The notes under the pieces are model-generated. The model made no database searches, had not been told where the DNA came from, and worked only from the letters and a program-made list of their open reading frames with translations. The translations under genes were made by a program, and so were the position numbers. Of a stretch of DNA of 64,000 nt, positions 54,301 through 63,047 are shown one piece after another (position 1 is the stretch's first letter; the number at the start of each line of letters is the position of its first letter). Source of the stretch: Burkholderia sp. Leaf177 (lineage in GTDB: Bacteria; Pseudomonadota; Gammaproteobacteria; Burkholderiales; Burkholderiaceae). Location: NCBI RefSeq assembly GCF_001424345.1, contig NZ_LMPF01000021.1, positions 279,471 through 343,470 of the forward strand, in the 5' to 3' direction.

Positions 54301-54479
54301 GGCGGCCGCTCGGGCTTGCGATCATCGGCGGATTGACGTTGAGCCAGATGCTGACGCTGTTCACCACGCCGGTGATCTACCTGTTCTTCGACCGGATGGC
54401 GGAGCGCGTGAGGAACCGGCGCAAGCGTCGCAGCGACGTACCTGACGTGCCTGACGCGTCGGCGGAGCAAGCGCCGTGA
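51345..54479 (+). CDS. mdtB: RND efflux pump inner-membrane subunit B (MdtB type)
   Basis: 1044 residues, the usual length. Twelve membrane helices with two large periplasmic loops. Proton-relay aspartates in TGFVVDDSIVMIEN (TM4, ~402-415), pump start MNISRLFILRPVATLLLM, and the late GIVKKNAIMMVDFALDAERN segment. MdtB and MdtC form a mixed trimer that exports bile salts, novobiocin and other drugs in enterics. Its stop overlaps the next start by two bases (GTGA). Order A-B-C is as in mdtABC. Confidence 0.93.
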   Translation: MNISRLFILRPVATLLLMIALVLVGLIAVRVLPVSSLPNVDYPTIQVQTFYPGASPDVMATTVTAPLEVQLGEIPGLQQMTSYSSDGASVITLQFDLSLNLDIAQQNVQQAINAANSFLPSGLPAPPTYAKVNPADQPILTLAVTSSSMSLTQLEDAANNRLGTKISEVSGVGVVTIGGGNVPAIRVEADPQKLAAYGLNIDDLRTLLSYVNVSQPKGNFDGPDLDYTINGNDQISDPKDYLNTVVAYQNGAPVFIRDVAKVTQAPQDVERGAWYNGTPAIVLNVQRQPGANVIATVNQIMKQLPQLESTLPAGMKVTVVSDSTGVIRSSVSDAAFELLLAIVLVVAVIFVFLRNVPATIIPSISVPVSLIGTLAVMYQLNYSIDNLSLMALIIATGFVVDDSIVMIENIVRYLEEGKTPLEAALEGAGQIGFTILSLTISLIAVLIPLLFMGGVIGRLFSEFAVTLAVTIVLSAVVSLTVVPMLCARLLRAQAERHPSRFERISEGLFDKTLAGYERGLRWVLNHQMLTLMVAIGTVVLTGVLYVVIPKGLFPTQDIGVIEGISVADNSVSYKAMVTRQRALADAILKDPDVTSLTSYVGIDGTNSTLNNGRFLINLRDRDKRSDTAQEIARRLQQEVSNVSGIKLYMQPEQDLTLDTTVSPNQYSFVLRGPSQQAFQKYVPELVDRLKQIPSLADVQSDMNTDGLSVNVEVNRQLAARFGITPATIDNALYDALGQRIVSTIFQQSDQYRVILVAKPESVPNVASIGNLYLPSQTSSTGQVPLSAIAKIQIVKSPLVISHLAQFPAVTISFNLAPGASLSTAVARIHDAEQAVKLPPSITSSLQGAAQAFQDSLSSEVYLLIAALVAVYIVLGVLYESFIHPVTILSTLPSAGIGALLALMIAGSDLDVIGIIGIVLLIGIVKKNAIMMVDFALDAERNHGKSPRDAIFEASLLRFRPILMTTLAAMLGALPMLLGSGTGSELRRPLGLAIIGGLTLSQMLTLFTTPVIYLFFDRMAERVRNRRKRRSDVPDVPDASAEQAP

Positions 54480-57400
54480 ACATCTCGGCTTTATTCATCC
54501 GGCGCCCGGTCGCGACCACGCTCCTGGCTATCGCGATCCTGATCGCGGGCGCGCTCGCGTACTTCCGGCTGCCGGTTGCGCCGCTGCCGAACATCGCGTT
54601 CCCGGTGATCGTGGTGCAGGCCAACATGGCTGGCGCAAGCCCGAACATCATGGCGTCGACGGTAGCCGAACCGCTGGAGCGGCGGCTCGGCACGATTGCA
54701 GGCGTGGAGGAACTCACGTCGATCAGCTACGTGGGTTCGTCGATGATCGTGGTCGAGTTCGCGCTGAATCGCGATATCAACGGGGCGGCGCGCGACGTCG
54801 AGGCCGCCATCCAGGCCGCGCGCGCCGACTTGCCGACGACCTTGCGCGCGAACCCGACGTATCGTCAATACAACCCGGCCGATTCGCCGATCATGGTCCT
54901 CGCGCTGACCTCGGACACGCTCACCAAGGCGCAGCTTTACGACTCCGCGGATTCGGTGATCCAGCAGCAGCTCTCGCAAGTGAATGGCGTGGGCCAGATC
55001 ACGCTCGGCGGCGGCGCGTTGCCTTCGGTGCGCGTCGAGTTGCAGCCGGGCAAGCTGAGCAGCTATGGCATCGGACTCGAAGACGTACGCGCGGCGATAT
55101 CGGCGGCCAACGCGGACAGCGCCAAGGGTCATCTCGAACAGGGCGACCAGCGTTACGTGGTGGTATCGAATGACCAGATCACCAAGGCGGCGCCGTATCG
55201 GCAACTTGTGATTGCTTACCGCGACGGCGCGCCGGTGTTGTTAAGCGATGTCGCCCAGGTCCGCGACTCGAACGAAAACATTCGCAACGCCGGACTCTTC
55301 AACGCGAAGTCCGCGGTGCTGGTGATCGTCTATCCAATGCCCGGCAGCAACATCGTCAACACAGTCAGGCAGATCCGCAACGTGCTGCCCTCCATTGAAG
55401 CGACATTGCCCAGCAGCGTGCACGTCAACGTCGCGATCGACCGCTCGGAATCGGTGCGGTCGTCGGTGGGAGATACCGAGCGGACCTTGTTCATTGCCGT
55501 GCTGCTGGTCGTGGGCGTGGTGTTCATTTTTTTGCAGTCGCCGCGCGCCACGCTCGTGCCGGCCGTTGCGTTGCCTTTATCGATTGTTGGAACGTTCGGG
55601 CCGATGTATTTGCTCGGCTATAGCATCGACAATCTCTCGCTGATGGCATTGACTATAGGCACGGGTTTCGTGGTCGACGACGCCGTGGTAGTGCTCGAAA
55701 ATATCGTGCGTCATCTCGAACTCGGGCTCAGTCCGAAGGAAGCGGCACTCAAAGGCAGCGCCGAAGTGGGCTTCACGGTGATATCGATGAGCCTCTCGCT
55801 GATCGCCGTGTTCCTGCCAATCCTGTTGATGCCGGGCATCGTAGGATTGCTCTTTCACGAGTTCGCCGTCGTGCTGTCCATTGCGATCCTGATCTCGCTC
55901 GTGATCTCGCTCATCGTCACGCCGGCTATGTGCGCGTACGTGCTCAGCCGCGAGAACGCCGGACACGCGAAGGCGCGATGGGCGGGTTGGGTCGAGAAGC
56001 AATTCGACCGTTTCAAGAATGCTTATGCGCGTTCGCTCACGGCCGTACTCGATCATTCGCTGCTGGTGATCCTGTTGCTGATCGGCTTGCTTGTCGCTAA
56101 CGGGTTTCTCTTCAAACTCGTGCCGGCGACGTTCTTTCCCGAACAGGACACGGGCATTCTGATCGGGCAGATCATCGCGGACCAGAGCATCTCCTTTCCC
56201 GCGATGGAAAAGAAACTCGCCCAGTTGCAGGAGATCGTGCAGAAGGATCCGGCGGTGCAATCCGTTGCCGGGTTCACCGGCGGCCGGGCGTTGAACACGG
56301 CGAATGTTTTTATCGAACTGAAGCCGCTTGCGCAGCGCCATGTAACCGCGACAGAAGTGGTCAATCGTCTTCGGCCGAAGCTGAATCAGGTCTCCGGCGC
56401 GCGGCTCTTCGTTCAGGCGCAGCAGGATCTGCGGATTGGCGGACGGCAATCCGCGGCTGAGTATCAATACACGCTGACGAGCGATGACTCCGCCGCGCTT
56501 TTTGCATGGACTCCGAAGCTTGTGACCGCGCTCAACAAAGACCGCAGCGCGTTGGTCGATGTCAACTCGGACCTGCAGCAAAACGGCTTGCAGACCTACG
56601 TGAACTTCAATCGCGCGACGGCGGCGCGTTACGGCTTCGCGCCCAATCAGATCGATAACGTCTTGTACGATGCGTTCGGCCAGCGCACGGTATCGACCAT
56701 TTATAACGCGCTCAATCAGTACTTCGTGGTGATGGAAGTCGCGCCGCAATACTGGCAATACCCGCAAACGCTCGACCAGATTTTCCTGAGCACGGCGGCG
56801 GGCAATCCGACCGGCAGCCAGCAGACGCAAATGCCGGGCGCAACCGTCAAGGGCGTGACGGCAGCGAGCGCGGTCAGCGCAGCGTCGAGTGCTTCGTCGA
56901 ACACGAATTCGCTGAACTCGAACGCCCAGGCCAACGCGACCACGAACAGCATTTCCAACAGCAAGGGCGGCAGTTCGAGCGGCAGTGCGGACAGTACATC
57001 GGCTGAAACCATGGTGCCGCTGCCCGCGCTCGCGAGCTACGTCAGCAACCATACATCGACTCAGGTCAATCACCAGAGCGGGTTGGTCGCCGCGACGATC
57101 TCGTTCAACCTGCCGCCGGGCGGATCGTTGAGTCAGGCGCAGGTTGCCTTACAGGACGCGGCACGCGAGATCGGCATGCCGGCGAGCATTCACGGTGCTT
57201 TCGCGGGCGCGGCGCAAGCCTACGCACAGTCCATGGGCACCGTCCCGCTCCTGATCCTCGCCGCGCTGGGCGTGGTGTATATCGTGCTCGGCGTGCTTTA
57301 TGAAAGCTCCATTCATCCGCTCACGATCTTGTCGACGCTGCCCTCAGCGGGCATTGGCGCGACGCTTGCGTTGCTGATCTTCGGCACGCCGTTCTCGGTG

Positions 57401-57805
57401 ATCGCGTTGATCGGCATCATCTTGCTGATCGGTATCGTCAAGAAGAACGGCATCATGATGGTCGATGTCGCCATCCAGTTGCAACGCAATGAAGGCATGC
57501 CGGCGCGCGAGGCAATCCACGCGGCCGCCGTGGTGCGGCTGCGGCCGATCATGATGACGACCTTCGCGGCAGTGCTCGGCGCGGTGCCGCTGGCGATTGG
57601 CATCGGCCAGGGTGCGTCGCTGCGACAGCCGCTCGGTATTACCGTGATGGGCGGCCTGATCGTAAGCCAGGTTTTCACGCTTTACACCACGCCGGTGATC
57701 TACCTGTACCTGGACCGGCTGCGCTTCAAGCTCGTCAAATGGTCGTCGGGTCTGCCGTGGAATCGACAAGCCGACAACCTCGGGCAACCTGATACGAAGG
57801 CATGA
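54476..57805 (+). CDS. mdtC: RND efflux pump inner-membrane subunit C (MdtC type) with Ser/Asn-rich insert
   Basis: 1109 residues, GTG start inside the mdtB stop. Proton-relay aspartates in TGFVVDDAVVVLEN (TM4). It is about 65-80 residues longer than the usual MdtC because of a low-complexity Ala/Ser/Asn/Gly insert at ~785-850 (part reads SSASSNTNSLNSNAQAN) inside the second periplasmic loop. The rest of the pump appears intact, so the insert is likely tolerated in an exposed loop. It couples to the mdtB product to form the pump. The stop overlaps the next start (ATGA). Confidence 0.92.
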   Translation: MNISALFIRRPVATTLLAIAILIAGALAYFRLPVAPLPNIAFPVIVVQANMAGASPNIMASTVAEPLERRLGTIAGVEELTSISYVGSSMIVVEFALNRDINGAARDVEAAIQAARADLPTTLRANPTYRQYNPADSPIMVLALTSDTLTKAQLYDSADSVIQQQLSQVNGVGQITLGGGALPSVRVELQPGKLSSYGIGLEDVRAAISAANADSAKGHLEQGDQRYVVVSNDQITKAAPYRQLVIAYRDGAPVLLSDVAQVRDSNENIRNAGLFNAKSAVLVIVYPMPGSNIVNTVRQIRNVLPSIEATLPSSVHVNVAIDRSESVRSSVGDTERTLFIAVLLVVGVVFIFLQSPRATLVPAVALPLSIVGTFGPMYLLGYSIDNLSLMALTIGTGFVVDDAVVVLENIVRHLELGLSPKEAALKGSAEVGFTVISMSLSLIAVFLPILLMPGIVGLLFHEFAVVLSIAILISLVISLIVTPAMCAYVLSRENAGHAKARWAGWVEKQFDRFKNAYARSLTAVLDHSLLVILLLIGLLVANGFLFKLVPATFFPEQDTGILIGQIIADQSISFPAMEKKLAQLQEIVQKDPAVQSVAGFTGGRALNTANVFIELKPLAQRHVTATEVVNRLRPKLNQVSGARLFVQAQQDLRIGGRQSAAEYQYTLTSDDSAALFAWTPKLVTALNKDRSALVDVNSDLQQNGLQTYVNFNRATAARYGFAPNQIDNVLYDAFGQRTVSTIYNALNQYFVVMEVAPQYWQYPQTLDQIFLSTAAGNPTGSQQTQMPGATVKGVTAASAVSAASSASSNTNSLNSNAQANATTNSISNSKGGSSSGSADSTSAETMVPLPALASYVSNHTSTQVNHQSGLVAATISFNLPPGGSLSQAQVALQDAAREIGMPASIHGAFAGAAQAYAQSMGTVPLLILAALGVVYIVLGVLYESSIHPLTILSTLPSAGIGATLALLIFGTPFSVIALIGIILLIGIVKKNGIMMVDVAIQLQRNEGMPAREAIHAAAVVRLRPIMMTTFAAVLGAVPLAIGIGQGASLRQPLGITVMGGLIVSQVFTLYTTPVIYLYLDRLRFKLVKWSSGLPWNRQADNLGQPDTKA

Positions 57806-59265
57806 CAATGATGATCTCCTCCAAACCACTGGCGGCCGCAGCGGCCCTCTTGCTGAGCGGATGCATGGTCGGCCCGGACTACCATCGGCCGCAAGTCAGC
57901 GTTCCGGCGACCTTTCACGAATTGCCCGGCTGGACGCAGGCTCAGCCAGACGCCGATGGTCCCAAGGGCGCGTGGTGGACCGGCTTCAACGATCCGCTGC
58001 TCGATGAACTCGAACCGCTCGTGGCGGTATCGAACCAGACCGTGCGGCAAGATTACGCCAACTATCAGGAAGCGCTCGCCGAGGTGAAGATCGCGCGCTC
58101 CGCCCTCTTCCCGACCATAGGCGTCACCGGTTCCGCCACGCGTCAGCGCAGCGAAACGGGTACGTCGAGCGCGATATTGAGCCGCGGCCTTGGCAATATC
58201 CAGACGGTGAGCAATTCCGGTTCGCTCGAAGGCAACGTCAGTTGGGCGCCGGATTTATGGGGCTCGGTGCGCCGTACCATCGAGCAGAATGCCGCGACCG
58301 CGCAGGCCACTGAAGCGACGCTTGCAAACGCTACGCTCTCCGAACAGATTGCGCTCGCAACGGCGGTGATCCAGTTGCGTACCAGCGACGCCAACATCGA
58401 TTTGCTCCAGGAAACGGTCAAGGCGTACCAGCATTATCTGCAAGTGGTCGCAGATCAGGACACGTTCGGCATCGTTCCTCCGTCCGATGTCTTGACCGCC
58501 CGCACGCAGCTTGAAAACGCGCAATCGAGCCTGATCGCGCTTGGCGTCGCGCGCGCGCAGAACGCACATGCGATTGCCGTGCTCGTCGGCAAGAACCCGG
58601 AAGACCTCGACATTCCCCGCAGCACGGCAATGCCGAGCTTGCCTTCAATTCCGGTCGGCGTTCCATCCACGTTGTTGCAGCGCCGGCCCGACATCTCGAC
58701 GGCAGAGCGCCAGATGGCGGCGCAGAATGCGGCGATCGGCGTTGCGGTCGCGGCGTATTACCCAACCGTATCGCTGTCGGCGCTGGACGGCTTCACGCAG
58801 TCGCCGCTCGGCGGCTTGCTGCACGTCGCCAACTACGTCTGGTCGCTCGGCGGCAGCGCGACCGAAACGCTGTTCGACGGCGGCGAGCGCAGTGGCGAAG
58901 TCGCGGCGGCGAAGGCGGCGTATCAAGCGGCCTTGGCCAACTATCGCGGTACGGTGCTGACCGCTTTCGAGGACGTGGAAAACGACCTGTCCGGCTTGCG
59001 CATCCTGGCCGAGCAATCCGATACGCTCGATTCGGCCGTGCGCGACGCAAGCCGCGCCGCCGAAATCGCTTTCAACGAGTATCAGGCGGGAACCGTGGAC
59101 TACACGACGGTTGCAACCGCCCAGGCAACGCAGTTGAGCAGCCAGCAAACAGCGCTGAACGTGCAGCAATCACGTTTGCTCGATGCAGCGTCACTGATCG
59201 GCGATCTCGGCGGCGGGTGGTCGGAAAGTCAGCTACACGACGCCCGCACTGCAACCGCTCCGTAG
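57802..59265 (+). CDS. RND efflux outer-membrane factor lipoprotein (NodT/OprM family)
   Basis: 487 residues, ATG overlapping the previous stop (ATGA); later ATGs at 57808 and 57811 are possible. A short signal with lipobox LLLSGC (cysteine ~21) then MVGPDYHRPQV, the standard NodT-family start. Two outer-membrane-factor repeats with long helices follow (NYQEALAEVKIARSALFPTI, QQTALNVQQSRLLDAAS). It forms the outer-membrane tunnel for this pump. Enteric mdtABC operons lack this gene and use TolC; its presence here is normal for Burkholderiales. Confidence 0.93.
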   Translation: MTMMISSKPLAAAAALLLSGCMVGPDYHRPQVSVPATFHELPGWTQAQPDADGPKGAWWTGFNDPLLDELEPLVAVSNQTVRQDYANYQEALAEVKIARSALFPTIGVTGSATRQRSETGTSSAILSRGLGNIQTVSNSGSLEGNVSWAPDLWGSVRRTIEQNAATAQATEATLANATLSEQIALATAVIQLRTSDANIDLLQETVKAYQHYLQVVADQDTFGIVPPSDVLTARTQLENAQSSLIALGVARAQNAHAIAVLVGKNPEDLDIPRSTAMPSLPSIPVGVPSTLLQRRPDISTAERQMAAQNAAIGVAVAAYYPTVSLSALDGFTQSPLGGLLHVANYVWSLGGSATETLFDGGERSGEVAAAKAAYQAALANYRGTVLTAFEDVENDLSGLRILAEQSDTLDSAVRDASRAAEIAFNEYQAGTVDYTTVATAQATQLSSQQTALNVQQSRLLDAASLIGDLGGGWSESQLHDARTATAP

Positions 59266-59281
59266 CGATCAGAAAATCCCC

Positions 59282-59340
59282 TTGACACCCGTTTAATGAC
59301 GAATTTCAATACGAAAGCGGTTTAGTAAAGCGCTTTCGTA
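59282..59340 (+). promoter_or_regulatory. LacI-type operator and promoter of the regulator gene
   Basis: TTGACA (59282-59287), 17 bases, TTCAAT (59305-59310) form a promoter. TACGAAAGCG-N11-CGCTTTCGTA (59310-59319 and 59331-59340) is a perfect 10-bp inverted repeat over the predicted start, and AAAGCGCTTT (59327-59336) inside it is itself a typical LacI-family palindrome. Self-repression is likely. Confidence 0.75.
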
Positions 59341-59349
59341 GAGGTCGGG

Positions 59350-60366
59350 GTGGTTAAGACGAAGTTGGGGGCAAGCTTGAGTGAAGTCGCGTCGGCGGCC
59401 GGCGTTTCGCCATCGACTGTGTCGCGTTACATCAACGCCGGGATCAAGTTGCCTGCATCGACTTCCGAACGGATCGATGCAGCGATCAAAACCTTGCGGT
59501 ATGTGCCCAATCCGCTCGCCCGAAGCCTGGGACGGGGCCGGTCGGACACGGTTGGGCTTGTCATTCCGGACATTGCCAACCCGTTTTTCGCATCGCTGGC
59601 GTCCGCCGTCGAGCAGGCGGCCGAGGAGCACGGCCACGGCGTCCTGTTGAGCGCGACATCGAACAGCGCAGCACGCGAAGTGGAATACGTGTCACGCATG
59701 CTGCGCAACCGCGTGAGCGGCCTTTTGTTTGTCAGCGGACACCACAACTCGAATGACCTCGCCGAGACCCTGGCGGCAGCGCCGGGCCTGATCCTGATCG
59801 ATGAAGACGTGCCCGGCATCGAATGCTCGAAGGTGTTTTGCGATAACGAAAACGGTGGCCGGCTGGCCGGGCAGTACCTGGCCTCGGTCGGCCACAAACG
59901 CATTGCGTTCGTTGGCGGACTGGAAAAACTGCGCAGTACGACCGAACGCCTGACCGGCTTGCGCGAAGCCGCGGAGGAAAACGGCGCGAAAGTCGTCATG
60001 ACGTGCTTCGGTGATTATTCGCCGGAGTTCGGCCGGCAAGCGGCGGCGCAAATCCTTCAGTCCAGTGAAGCGCCCACAGCGGTTTTTGTTTCAAGCGGAG
60101 AGATTGCATTTGGTTTGCTGGAGGCGCTGCAGGCAGCAGGCATCGCGATTCCGCAGCGCCTGTCTCTCATCGTCTTCGATGACGCCGGACCATTGCACCT
60201 GTTCAATCCCGCGCTCACCGCAATCCGGCAGCCGATCAGGGAGATGGGAAGAAAAGCTGTCGAGTTGGCGTTAGCGGAGCCGGACGAAAACGCTGCGTTC
60301 GTAGAGCTTTTGCTGCCTGTTGAATTGATCGTCCGTGCGTCGGTCGCGGCGCCGGGAGCAACTTGA
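59350..60366 (+). CDS. LacI-family transcriptional repressor
   Basis: 338 residues from GTG 59350 (GAGG six bases upstream). HTH at 5-52 (SLSEVASAAGVSPSTVSRYI) with the hinge helix (NPLARSLGRGRS), then a two-lobed sugar-type sensor core (VGLVIPDIANPFFASLASAV, GRLAGQYLASVGHKRIAFVGG, TAVFVSSGEIAFGLL). It should control the three genes after it; the effector is likely a sugar or nucleoside-like ligand. Distance to the next gene is 132 bases. Confidence 0.93.
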   Translation: MVKTKLGASLSEVASAAGVSPSTVSRYINAGIKLPASTSERIDAAIKTLRYVPNPLARSLGRGRSDTVGLVIPDIANPFFASLASAVEQAAEEHGHGVLLSATSNSAAREVEYVSRMLRNRVSGLLFVSGHHNSNDLAETLAAAPGLILIDEDVPGIECSKVFCDNENGGRLAGQYLASVGHKRIAFVGGLEKLRSTTERLTGLREAAEENGAKVVMTCFGDYSPEFGRQAAAQILQSSEAPTAVFVSSGEIAFGLLEALQAAGIAIPQRLSLIVFDDAGPLHLFNPALTAIRQPIREMGRKAVELALAEPDENAAFVELLLPVELIVRASVAAPGAT

Positions 60367-60498
60367 ATGTCCAACCGTAGAGGTTGAAGATGCTGAGCAA
60401 ACATTGCGATCGAGTCCTCCGGAAGTTAACGTGAGGATTGCTACCTACGGGATCTTTGCCTGCGCTCAACAAATTGGGCACGGCAAAAAAGGAAAGAA

Positions 60499-61146
60499 AT
60501 GATGGAACGTCAGTCTCATTCAGACCAGTTGCAAGAGAAGAATCGCGTCCTTTGGAACGAGATGCAGGCGCATGCGTTCGTTGAAGACATCAAGCACGAT
60601 TCACTTGCAAAGAAGGTGTTCCACAACTACCTTCGTTACGAACATTTGTTTGTGGAAACCGCCATTACCATCTTCGGTCATGCGCTCGTGAAGGCGCCGG
60701 ATCTCGCGAGGAAACGTTGGCTTGCCGGCGTGCTGCACGCTTTATCGACGGAGCAGATTCCTTATTTCGAGGGCGTATTCAACGCACTCGATGTGCGTCC
60801 GGTTTCCGACCACGACGCCCTGCCCGCGCGCGTTGTTGCGTTCAATTCCGGCATGCTTGAGATTGCGGCGAAGGGGTCTTACCACGATGTCATTACCGCC
60901 ATGATGTGCGCGGAATGGATGTACGCGGAGTGGTGCCAGGCGGCGGCGCGCAATCCCATTTCCGACCCGAACGTCAAAGCATGGGTGCTGTTGCATACCG
61001 ATACCGCTTTCCTTGATCAAGCCGCGTGGCTGAAAAACGAAATAGACAGCATACCTCCGGCCGAATTCGATTTCGAACGTACGAACGAGATCTTCTCGGA
61101 AGCCCTTTCGCTTGAAATCGGCTTTCATAGCGCTGCGTACGAATAG
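60499..61146 (+). CDS. TenA-family protein (thiaminase II-like)
   Basis: 215 residues, ATG 60499 with AAGGA upstream. All-helical TenA fold: WNEMQAHAFVEDIKHDSL, FHNYLRYEHLFVETA, the cysteine segment MMCAEWMYAEWC (aligned with the catalytic cysteine ~135) and the closing FSEALSLEIGFH with its glutamate. TenA hydrolyses amino-HMP and related pyrimidine products of thiamine, but family members also act on other substrates. The aspartate near residue 44 of B. subtilis TenA appears to be glutamate here. Genome context is a LacI/PfkB module and not thiamine genes, so a different substrate is possible. Confidence 0.85.
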   Translation: MMERQSHSDQLQEKNRVLWNEMQAHAFVEDIKHDSLAKKVFHNYLRYEHLFVETAITIFGHALVKAPDLARKRWLAGVLHALSTEQIPYFEGVFNALDVRPVSDHDALPARVVAFNSGMLEIAAKGSYHDVITAMMCAEWMYAEWCQAAARNPISDPNVKAWVLLHTDTAFLDQAAWLKNEIDSIPPAEFDFERTNEIFSEALSLEIGFHSAAYE

Positions 61147-61176
61147 CCGGATACCGATGTCAACCAGGATAAATGT

Positions 61177-62022
61177 ATGTCGAACAAGCTCGTTTTGAAT
61201 GAAAAACCTAATGTCATCGCGGGTCTTTTTGGCCGCAAGAAAGCGGTCATCGGAATGCTCCATTGTCTTCCGTTGCCCGGCTCCGCGCGATACGACGGAG
61301 AGCGGATGGAGGACATCATCGCGTTCTCGTGCAATGAAGCGCGGCTGCTCGTGGAAGGCGGCGTGGACGGATTGATGGTCGAGAATCACGGCGATATTCC
61401 GTTCAGCAAGCCGGACAACATCGGTCCGGAAACGGTCGCGGCAATGACCATGGTCACCGAAGCCGTAAGACGCACCGTGAAATGTCCCATCGGCATCAAC
61501 GTGCTGGCTAACGGCGCTATCCAGGCGCTTGCGATTGCGAAGGCGGCGTCGGCATCGTTCATTCGTGTGAACCAGTGGGCGAACGCTTATGTTGCCAACG
61601 AAGGCATCGTGGAAGGTCCCGCCGCGCAGGCGACGCGCTACCGGTCGTGGCTGCATGCAAGGGACATCAAGATTTTCGCGGACGTACACGTGAAGCACGG
61701 CGCGCACGCCATCACGGGCGACCGGTCGATTCCCGAACTCGCGCGCGACGTGGAATTCTTCGATGCCGACGCAGCCGTCGCAACGGGCCAGCGAACAGGC
61801 GACTCCGCGCAACTCGATGAACTCGCGGCGATCGGCAAGGGAACGTCGCTGCCCGTGGTCGTTGGATCGGGCGTTACGCCGGCGAATATCAGCGATATGT
61901 TTTCCATCGCCGACGCTGTCATCGTTGCGAGCTTCCTCAAGAAAGACGGCTTGTGGTGGAACGACGTCGACCGCGATCGCGTGAATGAATTCATGGCTGC
62001 TGCAAACAAGGCCCGTTCATGA
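61177..62022 (+). CDS. BtpA/SgcQ-family TIM-barrel protein
   Basis: 281 residues. Family features: AVIGMLHCLPLPGSARYDG (~24), VDGLMVENHGDIPF (~63), GINVLANGAIQALAIA, SFIRVNQWANAYVANEGIVE, KIFADVHVKHG, and the phosphate-binding end VVVGSGVTPANISDM plus ADAVIVASFLKKDG. The fold resembles indole-glycerol-phosphate-type barrels. BtpA was linked to photosystem I in cyanobacteria, and SgcQ lies in an E. coli sugar cluster; no activity is proven. The barrel and the downstream kinase suggest aldol, isomerase or lyase chemistry on a sugar phosphate (inferred). The stop overlaps the next start (ATGA). Confidence 0.85.
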   Translation: MSNKLVLNEKPNVIAGLFGRKKAVIGMLHCLPLPGSARYDGERMEDIIAFSCNEARLLVEGGVDGLMVENHGDIPFSKPDNIGPETVAAMTMVTEAVRRTVKCPIGINVLANGAIQALAIAKAASASFIRVNQWANAYVANEGIVEGPAAQATRYRSWLHARDIKIFADVHVKHGAHAITGDRSIPELARDVEFFDADAAVATGQRTGDSAQLDELAAIGKGTSLPVVVGSGVTPANISDMFSIADAVIVASFLKKDGLWWNDVDRDRVNEFMAAANKARS

Positions 62023-62912
62023 CACGCGTGTTCGTGGTTGGCAACGCGGTGTCGGACGTGACGCTCAACGTCGAGCGCGCACCGCGTCCGGGCGAGTCGG
62101 TACTGGCGCAGTCCATCGCGCGCGCGCCCGGCGGGAAGGGGCTCAACCAGGCCGTGGCGGCGCAGCGTTCGGGCGCGAAGGTGGTATTCGTCTCGGCGAT
62201 AGGCAACGACGCTGCCGGTGCTGAGATTGAACACGCGCTCCTGCAAGAAACGTTCGACGATCTGCGCCTGATCAAGTTGCCCTGCAGCACCGACGTATCG
62301 ATCCTCACCGTAACCGCCGACGGCGAGAACTCGATCATTACCACCATCGATTGCACGCAGGCGAGCAGCGGGGAGCGTCTCACGGCGTCGCTATCCGGCG
62401 TGCGAGCGGGAGACTACGTGCTGATGCAGGGCAACTTGTCGCTTGCCAGTACGAATGCCGTCGCCGATCTGGCGCGCGAGCACGGCGCAAAAGTGTTGAT
62501 CAACGCAGCGCCGTGGCATTGGGACAGCACCGAAGTGCTCGAGAAATGCGATGGGGTTATCGCGAACGAGGGCGAGATCCTGGACATTGCACAAGGCGAC
62601 GACGTAGAACGTTCGGCGGCATGGCTGCAAGCCAAGGGACCGGTGTGGGTTATCGTGACTCTCGGCGCCCGCGGCTGCTTGCTGTCAACGCAAGAAGGCA
62701 CATCGGGTATTGCGGCGAAACCGGTGAAAGCGTCCGATACATCGGGCGCGGGCGATGTTTTTTCGGGCGTGCTGGTCGGCGCGCTGGCGCGCGGCGCTTC
62801 GTTGAATGACGCCATACAGGCAGGGCAACGCGCCGCCGCGCTGACGGTCGAGCGGACGGGAACCTTCAGCGCCATTCCGTCGATGGAAGAAATGCGCGAG
62901 ATCGTCGGATAG
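62019..62912 (+). CDS. PfkB-family carbohydrate kinase (ribokinase-like)
   Basis: 297 residues. PfkB signature 1 is in ARAPGGKGLNQAVAAQRSG (~34), signature 2 in KASDTSGAGDVFSGVLVGAL-type sequence (~240) with the catalytic aspartate in SGAGD. It resembles ribokinase more than fructose-1-phosphate kinase and would phosphorylate a pentose or nucleoside. The start codon lies inside the BtpA-like stop, so the two are tightly coupled. Last gene of the LacI-controlled module. Confidence 0.9.
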   Translation: MTRVFVVGNAVSDVTLNVERAPRPGESVLAQSIARAPGGKGLNQAVAAQRSGAKVVFVSAIGNDAAGAEIEHALLQETFDDLRLIKLPCSTDVSILTVTADGENSIITTIDCTQASSGERLTASLSGVRAGDYVLMQGNLSLASTNAVADLAREHGAKVLINAAPWHWDSTEVLEKCDGVIANEGEILDIAQGDDVERSAAWLQAKGPVWVIVTLGARGCLLSTQEGTSGIAAKPVKASDTSGAGDVFSGVLVGALARGASLNDAIQAGQRAAALTVERTGTFSAIPSMEEMREIVG

Positions 62913-63047
62913 CTAAAAATTTTCGGTAATCTGGCAGGTCTGAGCGCGCTGACGGAGTGCTGCAAAACGCGAGTACCATTCAGGTTTATCTACACGTTAC
63001 GAGCCTTCACGCTCATCGATGCGGTCCGTACCGTCAGGCGCCTTGCC

